Part shown: piece after piece, positions 39,436 through 48,719 of the stretch
Position numbering within the stretch: position 1 is the stretch's first letter
How the letters are laid out: every line of letters begins with the position of its first letter
Origin: an uncultured Sphingomonas sp.
GTDB taxonomy: Bacteria > Pseudomonadota > Alphaproteobacteria > Sphingomonadales > Sphingomonadaceae
DNA length: 51,291 nt
Assembly (NCBI GenBank): GCA_913776255.1
Contig: CAJYLV010000005.1
Span: forward strand, 1-51,291
Direction: 5' to 3'
Notes under the pieces: generated by a model
Database searches by the model: none
The model's input: the letters and a program-made list of their open reading frames with translations, nothing else
What the model was told of the DNA's origin: nothing
Position numbers and translations under genes: made by a program

Positions 39436-40421
39436 GCGCTGGCGCGGTGCACCGCGGCTTCGTGCGCCATCAAGATCGCGGCGATCGTCGCTCCCGGATG
39501 CGCCATCCCCTTGCCGGCGATCCCGAACGCGGTGCCGTGATCGGGCGAGGTGCGCACGATCGGCAGCCCCAGGGTCATGTTGACCCCGTCGTCGAAGAAC
39601 AGCGTCTTCAGCGGCACCAGCGCCTGGTCATGATAGGGACAAAGCGCCACGTCGTAACCTGCCCGTGCCCGCGCATGGAACATCGTGTCCGCCGCCAGCG
39701 GCCCGCGCACGTCGTTACCCTCGGCACGCAGGATCTCGATCGCCGGGCGCATCACCTCGATCTCCTCGCGCCCCAGCGCGCCGTCCTCGCCCGCATGGGG
39801 ATTGAGCCCGGCAAAGGCGAGGCGGGGACGCTCGATCCCGAAATTGCGCGTCATCGCGCGCGCGGTCACCCGCGCCTTGGCCAGCATCAGCTCGACCGTC
39901 AGCAACGCGGGCACCTCGGCCAGCGCGACATGCGTGGTGATCGGCACGACGCGCAGCCCCGGTCCGGCCAGCATCATCACCGCATTGTCGCGCGAAATGC
40001 CGCAGCGTTCGGCGACGAACTCGGTCTGCCCCGGATAGGTGAAGCCGATCTGGTACAATTGCGCCTTGGACACCGGCCCGGTCACCAGCGCGCGTCCCGC
40101 GCCCGACCGCACCAGCCCGGTGGCCAGCTCAAGCGCGCGAACGGCGCAGCGCGCACCATCGGCGTCGGGCAGGCCGGGCACGATGTCGCCGGCGTCCTCC
40201 ACGGTCAGGACCGGCAACGCCTCCGGAAAGACGGCCGCGACCGCGTTGAGGTCGGAAACCGGCGCCACCGGACCATCCCACACGCGGGCGATCGACCGGC
40301 GGTCGCCCACCGCCACGAACGGCGGCAGCGCGCGCTCGACGCGCGCGTCCCAGGCCTTGGCGATCGTCTCCGGCCCGATCCCCGCGGGATCGCCCATCGA
40401 GATGACGATCGGCCCGTTCAT
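39432..40421 (-). CDS. pdxA: 4-hydroxythreonine-4-phosphate dehydrogenase
   Basis: 329-residue NAD-dependent enzyme of pyridoxal phosphate synthesis. N-terminal [12 protein letters not shown]; metal-binding histidines in [25 protein letters not shown] and [19 protein letters not shown] 40421 with GAGG upstream gives the normal length; a TTG 24 bases earlier is an unlikely alternative. It starts 10 bases after the surA stop. Confidence 0.95.
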   Translation of the reverse strand: MNGPIVISMGDPAGIGPETIAKAWDARVERALPPFVAVGDRRSIARVWDGPVAPVSDLNAVAAVFPEALPVLTVEDAGDIVPGLPDADGARCAVRALELATGLVRSGAGRALVTGPVSKAQLYQIGFTYPGQTEFVAERCGISRDNAVMMLAGPGLRVVPITTHVALAEVPALLTVELMLAKARVTARAMTRNFGIERPRLAFAGLNPHAGEDGALGREEIEVMRPAIEILRAEGNDVRGPLAADTMFHARARAGYDVALCPYHDQALVPLKTLFFDDGVNMTLGLPIVRTSPDHGTAFGIAGKGMAHPGATIAAILMAHEAAVHRASA

Positions 40422-40431
40422 CGGCGCTGCC

Positions 40432-41784
40432 TCAGCGATATTCAATCACCGCGTCGCGCCGCAGGTCGCGCAGCGCCTGCTGCGCGCGCAGGTTGACGCG
40501 CTGCTGCTCGAGCTGGTTCTGGATCTGCTGCGCGCCGGGCAGTTGTCCGCCCTGCGCCTCGTCGCGCCCGCACATCACGAGCGTGCGGACACCCTCGGTC
40601 GGCGAACCGAACGGCGGCGTCGCCTGGCCGACCTGCAGCTTCAGCATGATCGCCTGCAGCGGCGGCGGCAGATCGCGGATGCGGATCGCGTCATTGTCGA
40701 CCACCTCGGCGTTCAGCGACGCGGCGACCTTCGCGACCGAACCGCAGCCCTGCAGCTTCTGGATCGCCTCGGCGAAGGCGCTGGTGCGTGCGGTGGCCTG
40801 CGTCTGCGTCGTCCCGGGCGGGAACTTGATCGTCAGCTGCTTGAGGCTGAGCCGCGCGTCGCGCGGATCGGCGGTCAGGACCTGACGCTTGTCGACCAGA
40901 TAGAGGATCGAAAAGCCGCCCGGCGTCGCGACCGGCCCGGCGACCTGCCCGATCTGCATCGTCTGCGTCGTCTCGGCGAGCGGTCCCGGCAGCTGCGCGG
41001 CGCGCACCCAGCCGAGATCGCCCCCGACGCCGCGCGTCGACGCTTCGGAAAAATTCCGCGCGAAATAGCTGAAGGGCGCCTGACCCTTGCTGATCTCGGC
41101 AATCAGCTGCTTGCTGTTGTCGAACACCTGCTGCTGACGATCGGGTGTCGCGGCGAGGTAGATTTCGTTGAGATGATATTCCTCGGTGCCCTTCGCGGCC
41201 TCGAGTCGATCGAGGATCGCCTTCACCTCTTCGTCGCCGACGTTGACGAACGGCTCGACGCGCTTGCTCAGATAGCGGTTCCACGCCAGCTCGCCCTCGA
41301 TCTGCCGCCGCAGCGAGCGATCCGACGAGCCCTGCTCGCGCAGCCACGTCGTCAGCTGCGCCGGCGTCTTCTGGAGGTTGCGCGCGACCCCGGCATAGGC
41401 CTGGTCGATCTCGCCCTTTGTCACGGTGATGTCCGCGACCTTCGCCTGCTGGATCTGCAGCGTCTCGTCGATCAGCTGGCGCAGCACCTGCAATTGCAGC
41501 TTCTCGCGCTCCTCGGCGTTCAGCTTCGCGTTGTTCGCCGCGGCGATGAAGTTCACGCGCTGGTCGACGTCGGTGCCGGTGATGATCGCTTCGTTGACGA
41601 TCGCGGTCGCCTTGCGGATGTTCGGATCGACCTTGCCGAAGATCTGGAGATCCTTGGGGAGGTTGAGCCCGGTCGTGTCGCGCGCGGGTTCGGCGTCCTG
41701 CGCCAGCGCAGCGCCGGTCACGCCGAGCGCCACGATCGTTCCCAGCAACCGGCGGGTCAGCGCCGCGCCCTTTGTCTTCATCAT
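40432..41784 (-). CDS. surA: periplasmic chaperone / peptidyl-prolyl isomerase SurA
   Basis: About 450 residues. Signal peptide (about 1-28), SurA N-terminal helical domain (IVNEAIITGTDVDQRVNF, AEEREKLQLQVLRQLIDE) and parvulin-type domains (YHLNEIYLAA through ILYLVDKRQV; a second region is degenerate). It escorts outer-membrane proteins, including LptD encoded just upstream. Two adjacent ATGs (41784, 41781) are possible starts. The gene lies 78 bases after the lptD stop. Confidence 0.93.
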   Translation of the reverse strand: MMKTKGAALTRRLLGTIVALGVTGAALAQDAEPARDTTGLNLPKDLQIFGKVDPNIRKATAIVNEAIITGTDVDQRVNFIAAANNAKLNAEEREKLQLQVLRQLIDETLQIQQAKVADITVTKGEIDQAYAGVARNLQKTPAQLTTWLREQGSSDRSLRRQIEGELAWNRYLSKRVEPFVNVGDEEVKAILDRLEAAKGTEEYHLNEIYLAATPDRQQQVFDNSKQLIAEISKGQAPFSYFARNFSEASTRGVGGDLGWVRAAQLPGPLAETTQTMQIGQVAGPVATPGGFSILYLVDKRQVLTADPRDARLSLKQLTIKFPPGTTQTQATARTSAFAEAIQKLQGCGSVAKVAASLNAEVVDNDAIRIRDLPPPLQAIMLKLQVGQATPPFGSPTEGVRTLVMCGRDEAQGGQLPGAQQIQNQLEQQRVNLRAQQALRDLRRDAVIEYR

Positions 41785-41862
41785 CACGTCCGTCTCGAAA
41801 TCCCGATGAGGTGCGCCTGTCGCCGCCGCGGCGCTTGTGCCGGAAAACAACTGAACCGCGGC

Positions 41863-44100
41863 TTAGCGGCCGAGGTTCTTCAAGGAAAGCGTCAACAGAT
41901 AGCTGTTGCCGCTCCGTGCGTCGCCGACGTTGCGGTAATCGCGCTTCCACGCCAGCCCCAGATTGATACAATCGTCCTCATAGGCAACGCCGAGACGGTG
42001 ACGGATCGGCGAGAAGCCGTCCGAGGTCGACAGCGGGTCCTCGGCGCGGTTGGTGAGGTCGACGATCGCCGAACCCCATACCGACCAGAAGCGCGTGATC
42101 CCCACGCGGCCGCCGACGCGCACCTCCTCGCGATCCTGCAGGTCCTCGAGCACGTCGATGTCGCGGTTGAGCCGCAGGTAGCCGACGGTGGCATAGGTCT
42201 GGCGCGTGCCGACCGTCGCGTCGATCTCATTGCGGCGGATCGCGAAATTGTCCTTGTCGATGCGGTAGCGGTGGGTCAGCGTCACCAGCTCGCCGAAGCG
42301 GATGTTGGTGCGGCCGACGATGTCCGAAAAGCGATCGGACAGGCCGGTGCCGTCGGGCAGGATGCTCGGCCGCTCGTTCAGGCGATAGCTTTGCCCGACA
42401 TTGGCCGAGATCGCCACCCGGTCGAGATCCAGCGCCCATTCCGCGCCATAAGTGATGCGGCTGGAATCTTCCCAGCGGTCGTAACCGGAGAAGCGGTTGA
42501 GCGCGAAGAGGTTGGAATCCTCGAGGTCGACGGCGCGGGCGTCCTCGTTGGGCACCTGGATGTTGCGCGTCTTCGGCGTGGCGACGATCTGGACGCGCGG
42601 CGTGAAGCGCTGGAATCCGCCGAACAGCTCGCCCACGAACGGCCAGCGCACGTCCGCCGCCAGCGCGCCGATGAAGCGCGTCTGGAAGCCCTCAATGCCG
42701 CGATAGCTGACGATCGAGGTCGCCGCGACATTCTGCGTGTCATAGGCGTCGGCGCGCCCGAACGCCGTCAGCGTCACCTCCTGACCGAGCACGGTGATCC
42801 CGCGCCAGTCCCACCGCGCGCTGCCGAACGCGCGTTGGGTGTCCTGACCGGCCTTGCGTCCGATCGCCAGCGAGTTGAGCTGGATCTGCAACGTCCCGCC
42901 GAGCAGCGCGTCGGGCACGCGGCGGCGATAGTCGACTTCGGGCAGGGCGACGGGCTGCATGCCCTGCCGGTCGCCGACCCGCAGCGTCTGCACCGCCCAG
43001 CCGGCGATCGACAGATAGCTGTTCGGATCGACCCGCTCGAGCGCCAGCGTCGTGCGCAGCCGGTCCTCGTTCGAGATGTCGTAGCGGCGCAGGAAGGTCC
43101 GGTCGGTCACCAGCCGCAGCGAACCCGACAGGCTCCAGTTCGGGTCGAACTGGAAGCGGCCCGCCCCATCCAGATAGCCGCGGAACGCCCGCTCGGTATC
43201 GGAGGTGGTGATATCGGCGAGGTTCTGCGTCCGCCGGCTGCTCGTCGCGAAGCCGCGGATGGAATAGGCACCCAGCTCGTTCAACCCGCTGTAGCGTGCC
43301 TCCATCATCGGCACTTCCGAGGTGAAGATGTGCGGCGCGAGCACGAGCGACTGGTTGGGGCCGAGCGCCAGATTGAACGGCAGCACCAGCTCGGCGCCGT
43401 TGAGCCGTGTCAGCCCGATCGAGGGGGTGAGCAGCCCGGTGTCGTTGCTCGCCGCGACCGAATTGCTGAAGCGCGGCAAGGCCGGGCTGGTCAGCCCGAA
43501 CAGATGGAAGCGCGCGCCCTCGTAATAGACGCGCTCCTTGTCAGGGCGGTAGATGACCTTGACCGCGGTGATCTTCCACGTCGGCTCGCGCGGGCATCCG
43601 TCCGATCCGGTGACGGCGCACGGCGAATAGACCGCGCGGTCGAGGTTCATCGTCCCGTCCGCCTCGCGCACGCCGCGCACCGCCGCCAGCCGGCCGCCCT
43701 GCTCGAGCACGACCAGCAGATTGTCGACCATGCCGTCCTTGAGCGTGTCGGTCAGCTCGATCGAATCGCCATAGGCGACGTCGCCCTGCGGGTTGGTCAC
43801 CGCGACGTTGCCGGTCGCGACGACCTTCCCGCTCTTGCGGTTCCACACCACCTTCTCGGCGCGTAGCCGCTCGCCGGCGCGGCTCATCCGCACCTCGCCG
43901 GTCGCGGTCACGACGTCGGCGTTATAGTCATATTCAAGCGCACCGGCGCTGAATTGCACCTGATCGCTGTCGGCGGGACTGGCCCCGGCCGCGGGCGCAG
44001 CGGCGGGCGCAGCGCCCGCAGGGTCCTGAAGCGACTGCGCCGCGGCCGGTGCAGCCAGCGCCAGACACAGCGCAGCGCCGGCGAGAAGATCGAAACGCAT
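41863..44100 (-). CDS. lptD: LPS-assembly protein LptD
   Basis: 745-residue outer-membrane protein that inserts lipopolysaccharide (or the glycosphingolipid-based surface of sphingomonads) with LptE. Signal peptide about 1-20 (MRFDLLAGAALCLALAAPA), Ala/Pro linker, OstA-like beta-jellyroll (about 50-180: GEVRMSRAGERLRAEKV, GNVAVTNPQGD) and a C-terminal barrel. Cysteines in SPCAVTGSDGCPREP and the C-terminal EDDCINLGLAWKRDY fit the structural disulfides. ATG 44100 is preferred over a longer frame to 44190 that lacks a signal peptide. First gene of lptD-surA-pdxA-rsmA, divergent from pepA. Confidence 0.95.
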   Translation of the reverse strand: MRFDLLAGAALCLALAAPAAAQSLQDPAGAAPAAAPAAGASPADSDQVQFSAGALEYDYNADVVTATGEVRMSRAGERLRAEKVVWNRKSGKVVATGNVAVTNPQGDVAYGDSIELTDTLKDGMVDNLLVVLEQGGRLAAVRGVREADGTMNLDRAVYSPCAVTGSDGCPREPTWKITAVKVIYRPDKERVYYEGARFHLFGLTSPALPRFSNSVAASNDTGLLTPSIGLTRLNGAELVLPFNLALGPNQSLVLAPHIFTSEVPMMEARYSGLNELGAYSIRGFATSSRRTQNLADITTSDTERAFRGYLDGAGRFQFDPNWSLSGSLRLVTDRTFLRRYDISNEDRLRTTLALERVDPNSYLSIAGWAVQTLRVGDRQGMQPVALPEVDYRRRVPDALLGGTLQIQLNSLAIGRKAGQDTQRAFGSARWDWRGITVLGQEVTLTAFGRADAYDTQNVAATSIVSYRGIEGFQTRFIGALAADVRWPFVGELFGGFQRFTPRVQIVATPKTRNIQVPNEDARAVDLEDSNLFALNRFSGYDRWEDSSRITYGAEWALDLDRVAISANVGQSYRLNERPSILPDGTGLSDRFSDIVGRTNIRFGELVTLTHRYRIDKDNFAIRRNEIDATVGTRQTYATVGYLRLNRDIDVLEDLQDREEVRVGGRVGITRFWSVWGSAIVDLTNRAEDPLSTSDGFSPIRHRLGVAYEDDCINLGLAWKRDYRNVGDARSGNSYLLTLSLKNLGR

Positions 44101-44250
44101 CACGTCGTCGTCGTTGCCCCGTTTGCGCGACCGACCGGAAATGGCGGCCACGCCTCCGCCGCCTATCGCATCGCCACGCCGAGCCTGCAACGCTTTGCCA
44201 TTTCACCGCCCGGTGCCTAGGTAGGCGCCATGTTGGAAGAGGATACAGGA

Positions 44251-45693
44251 ATGCAGATCGCCTTCACCGCCGAACGTCCGGCCGATGTTGCCGTGCTGGC
44301 GCTGCCGGTCCGCAAGGATGCCGGCACCGCCGGGCTGGTCGACGGTGCCGACGCGCTGCTCGCCGCGGTGACGGAAGGTCAGCGCTTCACCGGCGAGGCG
44401 GGCAGCGTCGCGGAAGCATTCGTGCCCGCCGGGCAGGGGACGCAGCGCGTGCTGCTGCTCGGCGTCGGCAGCGGCGACGATGCCGCGTTCGAGCGCGCGG
44501 GCGGCGCGCTGACCGCGCGGCTGCTCACCTCGGGCGCTACCAGCGCGGTTGCCGATCTGCACGGCGCGCCGGCACTTGCGGCCGCGCGCTTCGCGGCCGG
44601 GGTCGCCCAGCGCGCGTGGCGTTTCGACGAATATCGCACCAAGCTCGCCGAGAAGCAGAAGCCGACGCTGGCCGCGGTCACGATCGTCGGCGACGATGCC
44701 GAATGGTCCGGGCGTGAGGCGGTGACGCGCGGGTTGGGGCTGGCGCGCACGCTCGCCACGCTGCCGCCGAACATCCTCTATCCGGAAAGCTTCGTCGCGC
44801 GCGTGCTGGAGGCGGTCGACGGGCTCGGGCTCGAAGCGACCGTGCTGGGCGAAGAGGAGCTGGCCGAGCTTGGCGCCGGGGCGTTGCTCGGCGTCTCGCA
44901 GGGTTCGCGGCGCGAGGCGCGTGTGCTCGCACTCAAGTGGAGCGGGGCGGGGAGCGACGCGCCGCTGACCGCGCTGGTCGGCAAGGGCGTGACCTTCGAC
45001 ACCGGCGGCATCTCGATCAAGCCCGCCGCCGGCATGGAGGACATGAAGTGGGATATGGGCGGCGCGGCGGCGGTCGCGGGCGCGATGCTGACGCTCGCCT
45101 CGCGCAAGGCGAAGGCCAATATCATCGGCGTGATGGGGCTGGTCGAGAACATGCCCGACGGCAATGCGCAGCGTCCCGGTGATGTCGTTACCAGCATGTC
45201 GGGGCAGACGATCGAGGTCATCAACACCGACGCCGAGGGCCGGCTGGTGCTGTGCGATTGCATCACCTGGGTCCAGAACACTCATAAGCCGACACGGATC
45301 GTCGACCTAGCGACGCTGACCGGCGCGATGATCGTCGCGCTCGGCAATGAATATGGCGGGCTGTTCAGCAACGACGATACGCTCGCCGAACAGTTGCTGG
45401 CAGCGGGCGTCGCCACCGGCGACAAATTGTGGCGCTTCCCGCTCTCGGACGCCTACGACAAGCTGATCGACTCGCCGATTGCCGACGTGAAGAACGTCGG
45501 GCCGCGCGGTGCAGGCTCGATCACCGCCGCGCAGTTCCTGCAGCGCTTCGTCGACGACGGCGTCGCCTGGGCGCATCTCGACATCGCCGGCATGGTGTGG
45601 GCGGACAAGGACGGCCCGACGTGGGCGAAGGGCGCGACCGGCTATGGCGTGCGTGTGCTCGACCGGTTCGTCGCCGACACCTGCGAGGCCTGA
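44251..45693 (+). CDS. pepA: leucyl aminopeptidase
   Basis: 480-residue M17 dizinc aminopeptidase. Metal and catalytic residues are in VGKGVTFDTGGISIKPA, KWDMGGAAAVAGAM, GLVENMPDGNAQRPGDV and the signature NTDAEGRLVLCD. The N-terminal macro-like domain covers about 1-155. I chose ATG 44251, with GAAGAGGA seven bases upstream, over ATG 44230, which precedes that site. holC starts eight bases after its stop. Confidence 0.95.
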   Translation: MQIAFTAERPADVAVLALPVRKDAGTAGLVDGADALLAAVTEGQRFTGEAGSVAEAFVPAGQGTQRVLLLGVGSGDDAAFERAGGALTARLLTSGATSAVADLHGAPALAAARFAAGVAQRAWRFDEYRTKLAEKQKPTLAAVTIVGDDAEWSGREAVTRGLGLARTLATLPPNILYPESFVARVLEAVDGLGLEATVLGEEELAELGAGALLGVSQGSRREARVLALKWSGAGSDAPLTALVGKGVTFDTGGISIKPAAGMEDMKWDMGGAAAVAGAMLTLASRKAKANIIGVMGLVENMPDGNAQRPGDVVTSMSGQTIEVINTDAEGRLVLCDCITWVQNTHKPTRIVDLATLTGAMIVALGNEYGGLFSNDDTLAEQLLAAGVATGDKLWRFPLSDAYDKLIDSPIADVKNVGPRGAGSITAAQFLQRFVDDGVAWAHLDIAGMVWADKDGPTWAKGATGYGVRVLDRFVADTCEA

Positions 45694-45701
45694 GCCGAGC
45701 G

Positions 45702-46142
45702 ATGCAGGTCGACTTCTACCACCTGACCCGCATGCCGCTGGAGCGTGCGCTCCCGCAGATCGCGGCGAAGGTGGTGGCGTCGGGCGCGCGGCTGCTGATC
45801 GTCGCCGCCGACGAGGAGCGGCGCGCGGCGCTCGACCGGGTGCTGTGGAACTATGCGCCCGACAGTTTCCTGCCGCACGCGCAGCAGGGCGGGGCGGCGG
45901 ACGCGCGTCAGCCGATCCTGATCGCCGCCGACGTCAACCCTGCCAATCGCGCCCGGCATATCGCGCTGGTCGACGGGGAGTGGCGCGACGCCGCGCTCGA
46001 TTTCGACCGCGCCTTCCACTTCTTCGACGAGGAGCATATCCGTGCCGCACGCGCGGCGTGGAAGGATTTGGCGACGCGTGACCGGGTCGAGCGGCGCTAC
46101 TGGAAGCAGAACGAGGCGGGACGCTGGGAACAGGCGGCCTGA
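45702..46142 (+). CDS. holC: DNA polymerase III subunit chi
   Basis: 146-residue chi subunit, which links the clamp loader to SSB. The start [37 protein letters not shown] and the [21 protein letters not shown] block are typical. ATG 45702 gives the family length. Its place between pepA and ndk is conserved in alphaproteobacteria. Confidence 0.92.
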   Translation: MQVDFYHLTRMPLERALPQIAAKVVASGARLLIVAADEERRAALDRVLWNYAPDSFLPHAQQGGAADARQPILIAADVNPANRARHIALVDGEWRDAALDFDRAFHFFDEEHIRAARAAWKDLATRDRVERRYWKQNEAGRWEQAA

Positions 46143-46222
46143 GCGCTCGCTTGCATCCCCGCGCGCGTCCGCCTAGGGCGACGCCACTTCCATCCTATTC
46201 ATTTCAGGAGCCCGTGACCGTC

Positions 46223-46645
46223 ATGGCCGCGAACCGTACCTTCTCGATCATCAAGCCCGATGCCACGCGCCGCAACCTGACCGGCGCGGTCACCAAGATG
46301 CTGGAGGAGGCCGGCCTGCGCGTCGTCGCGTCCAAGCGCATCCAGATGACCAAGGAGCAGGCCGAGGGCTTCTACGCGGTCCACAAGGAGCGTCCGTTCT
46401 TCAACGATCTGGTTGGCTTCATGACCTCGGGTCCGGTCGTCGTGCAGGTGCTGGAGGGCGAGAACGCCATGCAGCGCAACCGCGACATCATGGGCGCGAC
46501 CAACCCCGAGAACGCCGCGCCGGGCACGATCCGCAAGGAACTGGCCGAGTCGATCGAGGCGAACACCGTCCACGGGTCGGACTCGGACGAGAATGCCGCG
46601 ATCGAGATCGCATACTTCTTCAAGCCGGAAGAAATCGTCGGCTGA
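46223..46645 (+). CDS. ndk: nucleoside diphosphate kinase
   Basis: 140 residues, normal family length. It balances NTP pools by phosphate transfer through a histidine. [17 protein letters not shown] is the N-terminal signature, and the active-site His lies in [28 protein letters not shown] is the nucleotide-binding loop. ATG 46223 is chosen; AGGAG is 12 bases upstream, and a GTG at 46214 is too close to it. Confidence 0.97.
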   Translation: MAANRTFSIIKPDATRRNLTGAVTKMLEEAGLRVVASKRIQMTKEQAEGFYAVHKERPFFNDLVGFMTSGPVVVQVLEGENAMQRNRDIMGATNPENAAPGTIRKELAESIEANTVHGSDSDENAAIEIAYFFKPEEIVG

Positions 46646-46646
46646 T

Positions 46647-47162
46647 ATGGATTGGCGCCTGCACCGCGCGGGACCGGCGGATGCCGCCGCGCTCGCGCTG
46701 GTAGCGGGCGCCACATTTCTCGAAGCCTTCGCGGGCATCCTCGACGGGCCGGACATTGTCGCGCATGTCACGCGCAACAGCAGCGTAGCGGCGTTCGAGG
46801 CGTATCTGGCCGATGGCGCGATCGCGACGCTGGCAGGAGCCGAAGCGGGCGGTGCGCCGATCGGTTACAGCCTCCTGACCACCCCCGATCTGCCGGTCGG
46901 GCCGGAAGCCGGCGATGTCGAACTCAAGCGCATCTACGCCTTGTTTCCCACGCACGGCACCGGGCTGGGGCCCGCGCTGATGGCGCGCGCCATCGAGGAT
47001 GCGCGCGCGCGCGGTTGTCGGCGCGTGCTGCTCGGCGTCTACGGGCGCAACAAGCGTGCGCAGCGATTCTACGAAAAGCAGGGCTTTACGGTCGCGGGTA
47101 CGCGCCGTTTCCGTGTCGGCGCGACATGGCACGACGATTTAATCTACGCGCGCACGATTTGA
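46647..47162 (+). CDS. GNAT family N-acetyltransferase
   Basis: 171 residues. The acetyl-CoA-binding region is DVELKRIYALFPTHGTGLG with ALMARAIEDARARGCRR, followed by RVLLGVYGRNKRAQRFYEKQGF, the usual GNAT C-terminal pattern. Substrate is unknown. ATG 46647 overlaps no gene and begins one base after the ndk stop, so it is probably translated from the ndk message. It ends ten bases before the perfect 16-bp palindrome CCCGGATTAATCCGGG at 47172-47187. Confidence 0.88.
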   Translation: MDWRLHRAGPADAAALALVAGATFLEAFAGILDGPDIVAHVTRNSSVAAFEAYLADGAIATLAGAEAGGAPIGYSLLTTPDLPVGPEAGDVELKRIYALFPTHGTGLGPALMARAIEDARARGCRRVLLGVYGRNKRAQRFYEKQGFTVAGTRRFRVGATWHDDLIYARTI

Positions 47163-47226
47163 ACCACCGTCCCCGGATTAATCCGGGCGTGGACAATCTT
47201 CGGAGCGTGATGACGTGAACTTGATC

Positions 47227-47302
47227 CGTCGTCGCGAGCGCAGCGAAGCGATTCAAGGCGTTTGTTCCGGTCGTAAATCGGTTCGCTGCGCTCGCAATGA
47301 CG
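47227..47302. repeat. degenerate palindrome, CATTGCGAGCG family, copy D
   Basis: The left arm starts CGTCGTCGCGAGCGCAGCGA at 47227 and the right arm ends CGCTCGCAATGACG at 47302. The inner part of the stem is diverged (AAATCGGTTCGC). It interrupts the ATPase-like fragment on the minus strand. Confidence 0.8.
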
Positions 47303-47506
47303 AACGATACCGTCGTTGTCGATGAGTTCGACGATCGCATCGCCATTGCTACGATACCCGAGGTCACGAATACTCCGCACGAATGCCTCTGGCACCATCA
47401 GGCCGAGCTTTGACCGCTGACGCCGACCTTCGACATAACGCCGCTGCGCGGCAAGGGCCGGACCGGTTCCGGCACCGCACAGCGTCTCCCCGGCATCGGA
47501 CATCAT
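47303..47506 (-). pseudogene. N-terminal fragment of an HSP90-like ATPase, cut by a palindrome
   Basis: Begins MMSDAGETL at 47506 and contains PEAFVRSIRDLGYRSNGDAI followed by VELIDND. That matches the start of a GHKL/HSP90-type ATP-binding domain, where Glu-Leu-x-Asp-Asn binds ATP-Mg. Immediately after Asn-Asp the frame runs into palindrome copy D, and no further ATPase sequence is seen. The rest of the gene has been lost. Confidence 0.55.
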
Positions 47507-47512
47507 ACGCTA

Positions 47513-47683
47513 CTCGGTGGGCATTTCGTTGGCCGGCTTGAACGGTGCATCTGGGAACGGGGGAAGGAGAGGCGTCGCGACCATCAGCCCGCCCATCCGC
47601 CTGACCGCCAGCTGCCAGAATTCGTCTCGATCCCTGCTGCGTTGGTTGCGGATGCTGTCAATCTGGTCGATGCAGCGGTTCAG
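47513..47683 (-). pseudogene. downstream part of broken integrase-associated frame
   Basis: 57 codons in the same frame as the integrase fragment, separated from it by a TGA at 47686-47684. Contains RCIDQIDSIRNQRSRDRDEF and ends KPANEMPTE before TAG. I do not recognise it. It could be the continuation of the integrase reading frame after the stop, or a separate small gene using an internal start (MGGLMVATP). Confidence 0.35.
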
Positions 47684-47824
47684 TCAGCGGCTGGCCTCGG
47701 CCGGATCACGCGTCTTGAGCGAGCGCCGGACCTGACACCTGCCCATCTCGCTCCGCAGCTGCGGCGGCAGTTCCTCGTAGAGATAGTAGATGCCGGTCTG
47801 GCGATGTTTCCAGAATGTGAGCAT
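47684..47824 (-). pseudogene. N-terminal fragment of a tyrosine integrase (DUF6538-like)
   Basis: From ATG 47824 the frame reads MLTFWKHRQTGIYYLYEELP then PQLRSEMGRCQVRRSLKTRD. This is the H-x-x-T-G-x-Y-Y-x-x-x-x-x-P-x-x-L-R pattern at the start of many proteobacterial site-specific recombinases. It stops at TGA 47684. No catalytic Arg/His/Tyr domain follows anywhere nearby, so the recombinase is dead. Confidence 0.6.
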
Positions 47825-48146
47825 CTGCACCAAGCGCTTACATATCCGTTCGCTATACTTGCGGACGGCGAAGTCGGCGTGCACCCTGGATTTCCGCACT
47901 TCCACAAGAATGGTGACCCCTACGGGAGGGATGTCACAAACATAAAAGGCGCGGTTTCCGGGCTTTTTGTGTTTCACGATCAGCCACGCTGTACCTACTC
48001 GCTGTACCAACGCGGTTGAAAATGATGGGATGTAAATACGATCGGAAACGTCAAATTCAACCGCTTTTGGCGTTCATATGTACAATGGGAGAAGGGGTGA
48101 TTGGCATCGTATTCGGGTAGGATCTTATCGAGGCGGCGCGCGTCGA
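47825..48146. other. 322-bp AT-richer region upstream of integrase fragment
   Basis: Less GC-rich than the chromosomal genes. An open frame continues leftward from 48010 into the integrase fragment but shows no recognisable protein. I see no tRNA or attachment-site repeat that would mark the original element end. Confidence 0.4.
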
Positions 48147-48659
48147 TCAGACGATATCGCGCGTTAGCCTGACCAGCATGGGATCGCTCTCGACTGGATG
48201 AGGGATAAAACCCATTTCCTTCTCGATCGTGATGGCGGATTGGTTGTCGCGATCCTCTATCGCTTCGATCGTGTGATATCCCTTTCGTTTTGCATGACCG
48301 ACCAGATGGTCGAGCAACGTCCAGCCGATACCTCGCGCCTTCATGTCGCGCCGGATGGCGACGGCGACCTCTGCGGTTTTCGCGATGTCGTCCCCGGCCA
48401 GCATCGCCGCCGCAACGATCGATCCGCCGTCGTCAAAGGCGATCAGGCTTTCGCTGGTTGCATCATTGGCACGGATCATGCCGGACAGCCGCTCGTGACT
48501 CACTACACGCACGCTGGTCAGGAAGCGGAAGCGCAGATCCTCGGGCGAAACCTTCGCGAAGAAGGCGGCGAGCGCGGGCTCGTCCTCTTCGCGGGCGGGC
48601 CGGACGTGCAGCACTGTGCCGTGGCGGGTGACGAGCATCTCGGTATCGGCGGCGATCAT
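48147..48659 (-). CDS. GNAT family N-acetyltransferase
   Basis: 170 residues. The acetyl-CoA motif is in EVAVAIRRDMKARGIGWTLL followed by DHLVGHAKRKGYHTIEAIED and QSAITIEKEMGF. It resembles the GNAT domain of bacterial protein-lysine acetyltransferases (Pat type), lacking the large acyl-CoA-synthetase-like part. ATG 48659 has AGGAGGA a few bases upstream. It lies 60 bases after the CoA-transferase stop, so it may be co-transcribed with acetyl-CoA-producing functions; protein acetylation is inference. Confidence 0.88.
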   Translation of the reverse strand: MIAADTEMLVTRHGTVLHVRPAREEDEPALAAFFAKVSPEDLRFRFLTSVRVVSHERLSGMIRANDATSESLIAFDDGGSIVAAAMLAGDDIAKTAEVAVAIRRDMKARGIGWTLLDHLVGHAKRKGYHTIEAIEDRDNQSAITIEKEMGFIPHPVESDPMLVRLTRDIV

Positions 48660-48719
48660 GGTGTCCTCCTGGGTTGCCGTACCGATGAATCGGTGGCACG
48701 CGTGCCGCATTGACCGCGG

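Noticed and set aside
40039..43866. Very long open frame (about 1275 codons) on the plus strand opposite surA and lptD
   Set aside because: Antisense shadow in GC-rich DNA; the sequence is Arg/Asp/His-rich without domains, and the minus-strand genes are clearly real.
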